A stretch of DNA of 13,403 nt. Origin: Candidatus Fibrimonadales bacterium (GTDB taxonomy: Bacteria > Fibrobacterota > Fibrobacteria > Fibrobacterales > Fibrobacteraceae). Shown here piece after piece: positions 6,698 to 13,403 of this stretch (position 1 is its first letter; each line of letters opens with the position of its first letter). The DNA lies in the NCBI GenBank assembly GCA_009788135.1, contig WQSA01000043.1, positions 1 to 13,403 of the forward strand. Direction: 5' to 3'. The notes below the pieces were generated by a model. That model made no database searches, had not been told where the DNA came from, and saw only the letters and a list, made by a program, of their open reading frames with translations. A program made the position numbers and the translations under genes.

Positions 6698-7480
6698 GTG
6701 GCTATTAAAATAGAAAAAGCGATAAAAAAAACGCTGCGGAAATCATCTTCCGTGAGGGCTTGGGGCATTTTGTTCTTTTGTGTTTGCATTGTAATTTTTG
6801 CAGTTTTTCTGCGATTCTTTGTTCTTTCGGTTTGGGATTTTGATGGCAGGCGAATTTTTGTTTGCGAGCTTGCGTTTTGCATGAAAGACTCTCAAGCGGG
6901 AGACTTGCTGCTTGCCAGAGCGGGCAATAGAAACCCGGTTTTGCTTTGGCAAGTTGGGAAAAGCGGAGATTCAATAGAAGTCTCCACGCCTTTTGACACG
7001 GTGGGCTTAAATATTCCCAAGCCAGGAGACACGATTGTTTTTGAAACTTTGACCCCTATGCTTTGGGATGCTTCGTTTGCATTGTATAAAGAACTTAATC
7101 CTGAAAAAAAGACCAAAACAGGAATTTCTCTGTGGAGCAATGAAAACGAGGTTCCGTTTGCTTATGTTGGCAGGGCTAGCATTTCTGGCCGGCCGGTTTC
7201 CGAGAGGGAGGTTGAGTTTTTGCCCTGGCAGGAGCTCAGGCTTTTGGAGCTTCAGTTGCAGAGGATTTTTCCTGCTATAGACAGCATTCATTTTAAGAGA
7301 AAAATTTTCGCCGATTCTTTGGAAATTGAGAGTTTTGTCCTTGAAGAAGAGCTTTTTTACCTCACTTGCGAAAAGGAAGGGCAGCCCAAAGCTTGTTACG
7401 ATAGCAGGGAAAGGGGATTTTTCAGGAGAAATGCGTTAAGAGGGATAGCGCAATTTTCTACATTCCCTCTATGGCTGTAA
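6698..7480 (+). CDS. Signal-peptidase-I-like (S26) membrane protein, apparently lacking the catalytic dyad
   Basis: The 260-residue protein has a Lys/Arg-rich N terminus and one transmembrane helix (about 21-45, AWGILFFCVCIVIFAVFLRF), so the rest probably lies outside the cytoplasm. Beyond the helix the layout resembles LepB: AFCMKDSQAGDLLLA (59-73) sits where SM-P-L-x-GD-x-V is expected, LLWQVGKSGDSIEV (82-95) where K-R-V-V-G-L-P-GD is expected, and LNIPKPGDTIVFE (104-116) matches the I/V-P-x-x-GDTI strand of S26 proteins. In this alignment the catalytic Ser is Cys61 and the catalytic Lys is replaced by Leu or Trp. The rest matches nothing I recognise. The GTG start at 6698 has only a close AGG upstream; an in-frame stop at 6686 rules out a longer form. 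It overlaps the next gene by 10 bases. Family assignment is by eye and moderate. Confidence 0.55.
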   Translation: MAIKIEKAIKKTLRKSSSVRAWGILFFCVCIVIFAVFLRFFVLSVWDFDGRRIFVCELAFCMKDSQAGDLLLARAGNRNPVLLWQVGKSGDSIEVSTPFDTVGLNIPKPGDTIVFETLTPMLWDASFALYKELNPEKKTKTGISLWSNENEVPFAYVGRASISGRPVSEREVEFLPWQELRLLELQLQRIFPAIDSIHFKRKIFADSLEIESFVLEEELFYLTCEKEGQPKACYDSRERGFFRRNALRGIAQFSTFPLWL

Positions 7481-8682
7481 AAACAAACAACAAAATTTTA
7501 ATAATGGACGATTCGTTGGCTTTGCTGAAAGTCATGAGTCAAACTCTTATTCAGCATGGCTATGATGTTGAAACAGCCGTGAATGGCGTTATTGGCTTGC
7601 AAAAAATGGAAACTTTTCGCCCTGGGCTCGCCATAATAGACATAATGATGCCTGAAATGGACGGGTATGAGGCAACCAGGATAATAAGCCGCGCATATCC
7701 GGAAACCAGCGTGGTGATGTTTTCCGCTCAGCCAGCCGCAGTCGTTGAAAAGCAGGCTTTTGCCTCTGGTGCAGACCTGTTTTTGCAAAAACCCATAAGG
7801 GAGCCTATTCTGCTAGGTATAGCCAAGAAATATACGGCCGTTGAAATTGCGGCAGGCGAAGAAGAGCAAGAAACTGTTTTGCATTACGATGCCGACCAGT
7901 CATACGCCATACATATAAGGACTTGTTATTTTTGCGGTTGCGACCATGTAAACTTTATTGTGCCACGCGCCGAGGCTTATGAGGAATCTTGGGCTAGCGG
8001 CTTGTTTCCCAGATATATCCCCAAAGAAGGTTTTCTAAAGTGGGATTTTATGCGCACAATGGTGGCTGTTTGCCCAAGCTGCCTGTTTGCTTCTTACGAT
8101 ATAAACGATTTTGCGGTAGATCCAAGGCACACGTCTTTCCCGTACAGCGGCGATGCCAAGCGCATTCTTTCGAGAGGAATAGCTACCAGGAAAAAGATGG
8201 TTAACGTTGAGAACACGGAAACCGCATTCTCCAACCCTAACCGCAATGTGCAAAGGGTTATAGAGTCTTTTCTTTTGGCGGAAAAGGGCGGAAACGGCCT
8301 TGTTATTGGCGATAAAGAAGGAGTTTATTGCGATATAGGCTTTTACACAACCATGTATGCAGTGCTGAGATATGCCACGAACCAAGATAAAATTGAGTAT
8401 CACAACAATTTGCGCGAGTCCATAAACTTGTTCTCAAATCAGTTGAAAATACATACTACATCCAGGATTACCAGGGCAAAGACTTATTATTTCTTAATAG
8501 CTTTGAATATGGCTATAGGAGCTTCCATTCGTGCAAATGAGCTAAAGCAGGAGCTTGAGCAATTTTACCGCAAAATAGGCGGCTCGGATGATGCCGCCTA
8601 TGAAGAGAGAATCTGGAACGAAAGACTGCTCTACATCTGGAAAGAGGGTGTTAATCCAGAAGCGATAAGAGAATTGTGGTAA
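7471..8682 (+). CDS. Response-regulator receiver domain fused to a zinc-ribbon (DUF2225-like) domain
   Basis: The product has 403 residues. Residues 7-118 are a receiver domain with all key residues: acidic pair D13-D14, phosphoacceptor D57 in LAIIDIMMPEMDG, S85 and K107 (FLQKP). It should therefore accept phosphate from a histidine kinase. The second part has two cysteine pairs, C152-x2-C155 and C201-x2-C204, around a region resembling DUF2225 (YFCGCDHVNF, then VCPSCLFASYDINDF), probably one zinc ribbon. The C-terminal half (about 260-403) looks helical and TPR-like. No DNA-binding domain is seen, so output is likely by protein contact. The ATG at 7471 lies within the end of the upstream gene with no Shine-Dalgarno, suggesting coupled translation and a joint role. 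No kinase is in the window. The last 32 bases overlap the convergent secreted-protein gene. Confidence 0.85.
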   Translation: MAVKTNNKILIMDDSLALLKVMSQTLIQHGYDVETAVNGVIGLQKMETFRPGLAIIDIMMPEMDGYEATRIISRAYPETSVVMFSAQPAAVVEKQAFASGADLFLQKPIREPILLGIAKKYTAVEIAAGEEEQETVLHYDADQSYAIHIRTCYFCGCDHVNFIVPRAEAYEESWASGLFPRYIPKEGFLKWDFMRTMVAVCPSCLFASYDINDFAVDPRHTSFPYSGDAKRILSRGIATRKKMVNVENTETAFSNPNRNVQRVIESFLLAEKGGNGLVIGDKEGVYCDIGFYTTMYAVLRYATNQDKIEYHNNLRESINLFSNQLKIHTTSRITRAKTYYFLIALNMAIGASIRANELKQELEQFYRKIGGSDDAAYEERIWNERLLYIWKEGVNPEAIRELW

Positions 8683-10939
8683 TCTGATTCCCCGATTTAA
8701 TCCGCGCAATTTGCGGACCTTTATACCTTAGCTCCACGAAAACCGAGCCGCTTGTCCAGGCTCTTGCTCGTTGAACTTCTTTGCCTTTTAAATCATAGGC
8801 TGTAAGCTCAAACTCTCCGTTTATGCCGCTTATTTGCAAACCGCCTTTCACCTGTACTGCTTTTAAATTCCGAGATTGAGAAATTGCAACTGCGTTTGGC
8901 GGCAATGGTTTGGGCTCTGGCATAAGGGTTATTTTGCGATGCTTTATTTCTGCGTTTTCCGTATATGCAACAAGAATATCCGCTACGTCAACCTTTAATA
9001 TATGCAGATAATTTCCTGTGATTTCTGCGTAAATTCCTAGGTTATCCTGCGCTATGTCGTAGGTGTAAAGATTTCCGCCGGAGCTTGAGCGGGGCAAGGC
9101 AATGTATCTTTTTTGGGCAGTGTTCCAAACAGTGTCTTGAAACTCGCCATCAAAGATTTTGGCTGTATCTGCAACGTGTAGATACACCGGATAACTGTCT
9201 GTTGTCGCTGAAATTGAAAGATTGAACACGAGGGTATCTATGCCTTCTTTTTGCGAAAACGGGATTATTGAAAAATTGCCCATCACGGTACTCAGTTTCA
9301 TGCCATTTGTATTCCAGTTTGCAACTGTATTCTGCAAATCGGGATTTTTAAAGTATAAGAATGATTTCACATTGCCCAGGTTTATTTGGCTGAAAAATGG
9401 TATAATTATATGCTTAGGGATTCTAAGAGCCGTGTTGGGCTTTTCATTTTTAAAGCGTATATAAACAAAAATAGTGTCTTTTCTCTTGCATTCCTTGTAA
9501 GCATCGCAGTCGCTTCTGCTGGAAAGTTCCAGAGAACTCCAGGACCCTATAGCGTTTTCTTCTCCCTCGCATATAAGGTTGTTTCCCTGAATTCCGCATT
9601 GCACAAGGCCAGATAGCGTTTTTGCCGAGAATCCGATGGTTCCGCTTTTATAAAACAAGCTATCCAAATTGATTATTATTTCTGGCTTGCCAGCTTCCAG
9701 CGAAAAGTTTTTGGAGTAGTCCGCATCCATAACCGGAAAAATCAGAACGGATGAAAGAACGCCTATTGTGTGAGGTCCGTTTATTGCCAGCGAAACGGAG
9801 TTCAAATCGTTTTTGTGATTTTTAAGGGAAAGCGGGTTTGAACCTGTGAAAAATGCGTTGGATTTATAATTAATTTCTTTAGCTGCAAACGTGGATGCGC
9901 TTACAAGGTTTCCGCTTGAATTTAAAACCAGCTCCTTTATAATAATACCTCTTATTAAAGGGTCTGAATTTGACTTTGTATTGCAGGACATCAGCAGGCG
10001 CACATCTTCGCTTCCCCAATCCGCTTTGCTCAAACCTGCGCAGTCCAGAACCTGTTCGGGATTGTCCAGCCAGGGAGCTGAGCTTCCGGTTATTATCACA
10101 GGCGGTTTTGAGCTTGGGGTGTATTCGTTGTCCATGAAAAATATGTAAATTGCACTGTATGGATATTGCGGCGACTCAGACAAAAGAACGGCTAGCTCGT
10201 TGTAACCGTTTTTATCTAAATCGCTTATGGAAACCAAGTCTTTTCCAAAACGGGAATAACTCTCGAAAAATAACCCGTTTATGCCAGAAGCCAAACCAGC
10301 GCCGTTTGACTGAGAAAAAGTCCAGGAATTTTCATTTAGAGAGAAAAAATCAACTCTGCCGCTTTCGTTTTTGCTATTCGAATTGCTTATCGCAATATGG
10401 TAGATTTTTTCCGTTCCGCTTATGTTTATACCCATCAAAGTCAAGCGCCTGTACACTCCGTAATAGTGGTTTCTTGCAGGTTCAGCCATAAACTCCGGCA
10501 TGTCCATGCTTCGTAAAACGCTGTAAGATACTGCATTTGCTTCTGTTATGTTTATCTGCATTACGGTTAGCTTATTATAGCTTGCAAACAGCACCGTAGC
10601 TGTTTTTTTGCTGTCGCTAAGCGAATCCAAAACAACTACAGCCCCAATGCAACTTCCGGAAGCTATGGGAAATACTGTTCCCCAAACATTCCCATGGCTG
10701 TTTACAACATGGTAAGCGTCATCCAAATCTCCAATGAGCATTAAATTAGCGAAGGAAGATTTTTTTTCTCCCAGCACTGCCGCTTGCAGATTATGGGATA
10801 TGTACCCCTGTTGCGCCATATTTAGTTCCACTCTGCCGGTTTCAAAAGAATCCGGCGTAGTGGTTGTGAATCTCTGTGCAAAAACTTGCACGCCTAAAAC
10901 CAAAATCAGGCCAAAAGCCTTTAGACTTATAGTTTTCAT
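8651..10939 (-). CDS. Large secreted protein with FG-GAP-like motif and C-terminal sorting-like domain
   Basis: The 762-residue product begins with a signal peptide (MKTISLKAFGLILVLGVQVF, likely cut after Ala21). The N-terminal half is beta-rich with DLDKNGYNELAVLL (240-253), a calcium-binding FG-GAP/VCBS-like loop, and a weaker copy near residue 67 (LMLIGDLDDAYHVV). This suggests a partial beta-propeller. The middle is beta-rich with several cysteines (about 445-490) and no recognised enzyme motif. The last 69 residues (from 694) read LQISGINGEFELTAYDLKGK and end with IARIKSGNQITTILL, the pattern of Por-type/T9SS C-terminal sorting domains or related Fibrobacter tails. It is therefore probably surface-exposed or released. 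The ATG is preceded by a perfect AGGAGG at 6 bases. Function unknown. The 3' end overlaps the convergent receiver gene by 32 bases. Confidence 0.85.
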   Translation of the reverse strand: MKTISLKAFGLILVLGVQVFAQRFTTTTPDSFETGRVELNMAQQGYISHNLQAAVLGEKKSSFANLMLIGDLDDAYHVVNSHGNVWGTVFPIASGSCIGAVVVLDSLSDSKKTATVLFASYNKLTVMQINITEANAVSYSVLRSMDMPEFMAEPARNHYYGVYRRLTLMGINISGTEKIYHIAISNSNSKNESGRVDFFSLNENSWTFSQSNGAGLASGINGLFFESYSRFGKDLVSISDLDKNGYNELAVLLSESPQYPYSAIYIFFMDNEYTPSSKPPVIITGSSAPWLDNPEQVLDCAGLSKADWGSEDVRLLMSCNTKSNSDPLIRGIIIKELVLNSSGNLVSASTFAAKEINYKSNAFFTGSNPLSLKNHKNDLNSVSLAINGPHTIGVLSSVLIFPVMDADYSKNFSLEAGKPEIIINLDSLFYKSGTIGFSAKTLSGLVQCGIQGNNLICEGEENAIGSWSSLELSSRSDCDAYKECKRKDTIFVYIRFKNEKPNTALRIPKHIIIPFFSQINLGNVKSFLYFKNPDLQNTVANWNTNGMKLSTVMGNFSIIPFSQKEGIDTLVFNLSISATTDSYPVYLHVADTAKIFDGEFQDTVWNTAQKRYIALPRSSSGGNLYTYDIAQDNLGIYAEITGNYLHILKVDVADILVAYTENAEIKHRKITLMPEPKPLPPNAVAISQSRNLKAVQVKGGLQISGINGEFELTAYDLKGKEVQRARAWTSGSVFVELRYKGPQIARIKSGNQITTILLSLLD

Positions 10940-10973
10940 AATAGACCTCCTATTTCTTGTCTATTACTTAGAC
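10940..10973 (-). promoter_or_regulatory. Ribosome-binding site framed by two mutually exclusive hairpins
   Basis: On the minus strand AGGAGG (10951-10946) precedes the secreted-protein ATG. A perfect 7-base inverted repeat (AATAGAC at 10940-10946, GTCTATT at 10959-10965) encloses it, so the Shine-Dalgarno would sit in a 12-base loop with its last G in the stem. The outer arm can pair instead with TAGAC at 10969-10973 (stem GTCTA/TAGAC, loop TTACT), releasing the site. Both stems are short, and any regulatory role is inference. Confidence 0.4.
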
Positions 10974-10986
10974 GCTTTTTATTTCC

Positions 10987-11000
10987 TTTTTCCGGAAAAA
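10987..11000. repeat. 14-base perfect palindrome in the divergent intergenic region
   Basis: TTTTTCCGGAAAAA is a perfect dyad between the divergent secreted-protein gene and fliF. Its place between the two candidate promoters is where an operator would be expected, but no known regulator consensus was recognised. It could equally be chance in AT-rich DNA. Confidence 0.4.
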
Positions 11001-11008
11001 AATGCATA

Positions 11009-11041
11009 TTTTTTTATTTTTTTTTATTTTTTTTGTATATT
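11009..11041 (+). promoter_or_regulatory. Phased T-tracts and candidate -10 element upstream of fliF
   Basis: Runs of 7, 9 and 8 T (11009-11015, 11017-11025, 11027-11034) are broken by single A at 11016 and 11026, exactly 10 bases apart. TATATT (11036-11041) follows, then CCCCCCT and the fliF ATG at 11049. A start site about 7 bases after TATATT would coincide with the ATG. Helically phased A/T tracts bend DNA and can act as UP elements. No clear -35 hexamer is visible. Confidence 0.4.
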
Positions 11042-11048
11042 CCCCCCT

Positions 11049-12602
11049 ATGTCTGAGTTTTTCCGGCAATTATTGACCCAATTTAGGGATATATGGCAGA
11101 GATTTAACCCTGCGCAGAAGGCAATTTTGGCTTCTGCAATGATTTTGATGCTTGCCGGCATTGTGGTGGTGCTGTCGTTGCAGGCAGTGAGCTCTACGGA
11201 TTCCCGCATGGCAACTCTTTATGCGAACATGGAGGTAGCTTCCGCTGCGGATGTCACAGCTTTTTTGCAGGAAAACAAATATGAATATAAATTAGATAAC
11301 GATGGCCGCACTATTTTGGTTCCAAAAGATATTCTCTACGAAGTTCGCATGTCTTTGGCCAGGAGCGGGTTGCCCAGAGATCAGGGCAAGGGTTATGAGC
11401 TTTTTGACAAAAACCAGCTTGGCATGACGGATTTTGCGCAGAATTTGAATTATCGCCGTGCTGTGGAAACGGAACTATCCCGTTCCATTGAAACTTTCAA
11501 CGAGGTAGAACGGGCAAGGATTCACGTTAGCATTCCAAAGCAGACTCTTTTTATGGAGAAAAAGGAAGAGCCTTCTGCAAGCGTTGTGCTTAAGCTGCGC
11601 CCGGGCGGAGATTTGCAGGAGAGGCAGGTTAGGGGCATTCAGCATTTGGTGGCAAGTTCGATAGAGGGTTTGAAGGCCAGGCAGGTGACGGTTTTAGACG
11701 CAGAAGGCAATATGCTTACAAAAGGCTACGCAGACAATGCGGTTGCCGAAATGACAGATCACAATATGGAGCTTCGCCGCTCTGCGGAAAATTACCTTAA
11801 AAGGCAAGTTCTTTCAATTCTGGATGGGGTTTTGGGGCCCAACAAAGCTACGGTCACCGTTTCCGCAGATTTGGATTTTGACCGGATAAGCAGAACTGTG
11901 GAAAGCTATGATCCAACAAAGAGGGCAGTGCGCTCCGAGCAGCGAGACGAGGGTAGCCGTTCAAACGTTCCTCCCGAAGCTGGCAGCGAAACAAAGGACG
12001 CTTCAATTACCAATTACGAAGTGAACAGGACGGTTGCGCAAATAATAAGCAGCCCGGGCACAACAAAAAGGATTACGGTCTCAGCTTTGGTGGATGGCAT
12101 TTACGATCGCGATTCCGCTTCCGGTCGCAGGATTTACCGCCCTCGTAGCGAAGACGACATTGCCATACTTACCGGAGTTGTAAAGAATGCAGTTGGCTAT
12201 ACGCAAGAGAGAAATGACAGCGTTTATGTTGCATCTATGCAATTTGACCGTAGCTACTGGGAAGAGGAGCAGGCTGCCATGGCTCAAATGGGCAGCAAGG
12301 AAGAGTGGGAAAAATGGGCTTTGAGAATAACGATAGTTTTGATTGTTATTCTGGCCTTTGTGTTCCTGAGAATGGTTGCTCTCAGCTTGATAAGAGCCAT
12401 GAATCCGCCGGTACCTCGCCACAGAGAAATTTCCATTGAGGCAGAAACGGAAGAAGTTCCTGAGCCTGTTCGCAAGCAGAACGAGCTTATAGAGAAGATA
12501 AGCGCTTGGGTTATAGCCAACCCGGAGCCTACGGCTAACACCATAAAAATGTGGATGATAGACGGCGCAGAGGCGCAGAGTTCCAGCAGGAAGAAGAAAT
12601 AG
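11049..12602 (+). CDS. fliF: Flagellar MS-ring protein FliF
   Basis: FliF forms the membrane/supramembrane ring of the flagellar basal body, the base for the export gate and the FliG rotor. The 517-residue product has a first transmembrane helix (25-46, AILASAMILMLAGIVVVLSL), then the YscJ/FliF ring-building domains: TLYANMEVASAADV, RSGLPRDQGKGYELFD, NYRRAVETELSRSI, VERARIHVSIPKQTLF and VASSIEGLKARQVTVLD. The second membrane domain runs to about residue 415 (KRITVSALVDG), and a second helix at about 425-445 follows. The C-terminal segment 476-507 (EKISAWVIANPEPTANTIKM) matches the FliG-binding tail, so FliG is probably encoded elsewhere. I start at ATG 11049, which fits the family; the open frame extends 105 codons upstream only across the divergent gene. 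There is no Shine-Dalgarno. No fliE, fliG, fliH or fliI adjoins it, which is unusual. Its TAG stop directly abuts that of metH. Confidence 0.95.
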   Translation: MSEFFRQLLTQFRDIWQRFNPAQKAILASAMILMLAGIVVVLSLQAVSSTDSRMATLYANMEVASAADVTAFLQENKYEYKLDNDGRTILVPKDILYEVRMSLARSGLPRDQGKGYELFDKNQLGMTDFAQNLNYRRAVETELSRSIETFNEVERARIHVSIPKQTLFMEKKEEPSASVVLKLRPGGDLQERQVRGIQHLVASSIEGLKARQVTVLDAEGNMLTKGYADNAVAEMTDHNMELRRSAENYLKRQVLSILDGVLGPNKATVTVSADLDFDRISRTVESYDPTKRAVRSEQRDEGSRSNVPPEAGSETKDASITNYEVNRTVAQIISSPGTTKRITVSALVDGIYDRDSASGRRIYRPRSEDDIAILTGVVKNAVGYTQERNDSVYVASMQFDRSYWEEEQAAMAQMGSKEEWEKWALRITIVLIVILAFVFLRMVALSLIRAMNPPVPRHREISIEAETEEVPEPVRKQNELIEKISAWVIANPEPTANTIKMWMIDGAEAQSSSRKKK

Positions 12603-13403
12603 TCAGAACAGGTTTGGCCCTTTTTTCCTTGCTTCTTCTATTGGAGTCAAGGTTTTTTCCTCTTTTTTGCTCAGGGTATCTCGGAGTTTTTGCTGTTTTT
12701 CAAAGTTTTCCTGCAAAAATGCGGTTTGCTTTGATTTGTTCAGGATTGATTCCGCTACAAATACCGCTCTGCCGGCATCCGAAACATAGACTATAGGCTG
12801 CTTGCCGGATGGTGCTATTTTTGCGGCGGTGTGTAGGGCAGAGGTTGTCGCTCCGCCTATCATAACGGGGATATCGAGGTTTTCTTTTGAGAGCGTTTCC
12901 ACAACAAAGCTCATTTCTGCAAGGCTTGGAGTTATAAGCCCCGAAAGCCCGACTAAGTTTGGAGCGTGTTCCTTGACCGCTTCCAGAATTTTTTCTGCCG
13001 GACACATTACGCCAAGGTCTATTATTTCGTAGTTGTTGCAAGCCAGTACTACAGAGACTATGTTCTTTCCAATATCGTGTACATCGCCTTTTACCGTTGC
13101 GAGCAAGACTTTGCCGGCCTTTGCCCCCAGGCTCTTGCGCTCTGCTTCAATATAGGGTTGCAAAACGGCAACGGCCTTTTTCATAACCCTTGCGCTTTTC
13201 ACCACTTGCGGCAAAAACATCTTCCCTTCGCTGAAAAGCTCGCCAACCTTGTTCATGCCGTTCATCAAGGATTCTTCTATGACCTTCATTGGGCTGCCAA
13301 AAGCGATGCGAGCTTCTTCGGCATCCGCTTCTATAAAGGTGTCAATGCCTTTTATCAGCGCATGGGATATGCGATCGTTTATGGGCAATTCGCGCCATGC
13401 CTG
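12603..13403 (-). CDS. metH: Cobalamin-dependent methionine synthase, C-terminal part (partial; lacks activation domain)
   Basis: MetH transfers the methyl group of methyltetrahydrofolate to homocysteine through cobalamin. The visible 266 residues are the C-terminal part of an open frame that runs off the right edge; a TTG at 13388 is internal, since in-frame codons before it (QAWRE) continue the family alignment. The first part is the helical cap domain (RISHALIKGIDTFI, VGELFSEGKMFLPQVVKSA). The Rossmann-type B12 domain follows, with the DxHxxG signature GDVHDIGKNIV (His109 of the visible part, the lower cobalt ligand), VGLSGLITPSLAEM and GGATTSALHTAAKIAP. It ends with TPIEEARKKGPNLF, the linker that normally leads into the AdoMet-binding activation domain. 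That domain, about 330 residues in E. coli, is absent here, so reactivation would need a separate protein or another route. Methyl-transfer domains lie outside the window. Confidence 0.95.
   Translation of the reverse strand, partial: QAWRELPINDRISHALIKGIDTFIEADAEEARIAFGSPMKVIEESLMNGMNKVGELFSEGKMFLPQVVKSARVMKKAVAVLQPYIEAERKSLGAKAGKVLLATVKGDVHDIGKNIVSVVLACNNYEIIDLGVMCPAEKILEAVKEHAPNLVGLSGLITPSLAEMSFVVETLSKENLDIPVMIGGATTSALHTAAKIAPSGKQPIVYVSDAGRAVFVAESILNKSKQTAFLQENFEKQQKLRDTLSKKEEKTLTPIEEARKKGPNLF

Noticed and set aside
7320..7335. Third copy of the AG-rich repeat inside the signal-peptidase-like gene
   Set aside because: Only about 10 bases (ATTGAGAGTT) match, which is within chance for such a simple sequence.
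10734..11048. Upstream 105-codon extension of the fliF frame
   Set aside because: It runs antisense through the signal-peptide region of the divergent gene and an AT-rich intergenic tract. FliF homologues start near the ATG at 11049.
13386..13388. TTG as a real start making a separate small B12-binding protein
   Set aside because: In-frame codons continue to the window edge and fit the MetH cap domain (W-R-E-L-P before NDRISHALIKG), so this is the end of a longer gene.

Overview
The window is a compact, mostly housekeeping stretch of a Gram-negative bacterial chromosome. A lipoprotein with a clear lipobox, a secreted protein with a C-terminal sorting-like tail and a flagellar MS-ring protein point to a diderm. 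A simple AG-rich repeat family, a fragment resembling the tail of Rpn-type nuclease/transposase proteins, and the T9SS-like tail together suggest Fibrobacterota or a nearby FCB-group lineage. That placement is inference. The flagellar gene would be unexpected in the classically non-motile rumen Fibrobacter.

Left to right: a tiny minus-strand gene (18-182) resembling the tail of Rpn/PD-(D/E)XK proteins; a gene-free gap (183-416) dominated by a large imperfect inverted repeat; carB (417-3698, +) overlapped by a short queG (3691-4398, +) whose 3' end collides with a minus-strand ankyrin lipoprotein gene (4349-5131). Further right the minus strand carries proA and hisI, joined by an ATGA overlap and possibly co-transcribed with the ankyrin gene. 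Divergent from proA is a plus-strand pair: a signal-peptidase-I-like membrane protein that seems to lack the catalytic residues (6698-7480), overlapped by a response-regulator/zinc-ribbon protein resembling DUF2225 (7471-8682). Convergent with it is a large secreted protein with an FG-GAP-like motif (8651-10939, -). A 109-base AT-rich divergent intergenic region separates this from a solitary fliF (11049-12602, +), whose stop codon abuts that of a convergent metH (12603-13403, -, running off the right edge).

Functionally, most recognisable genes are biosynthetic: carbamoyl phosphate (CarB), proline (ProA), histidine (HisI), methionine (MetH) and queuosine in tRNA (QueG). QueG and MetH both need cobalamin. 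The more unusual content is the pseudo-signal-peptidase/REC pair, the orphan fliF with no Shine-Dalgarno behind a phased T-tract promoter, a MetH that stops before the activation domain, a queG that seems 3'-truncated and carries an in-frame copy of the intergenic repeat, and a hairpin-framed ribosome-binding site. All three convergent gene pairs overlap or abut, so no room is left for ordinary intergenic terminators. I found no tRNA, rRNA, CRISPR array or complete mobile element.
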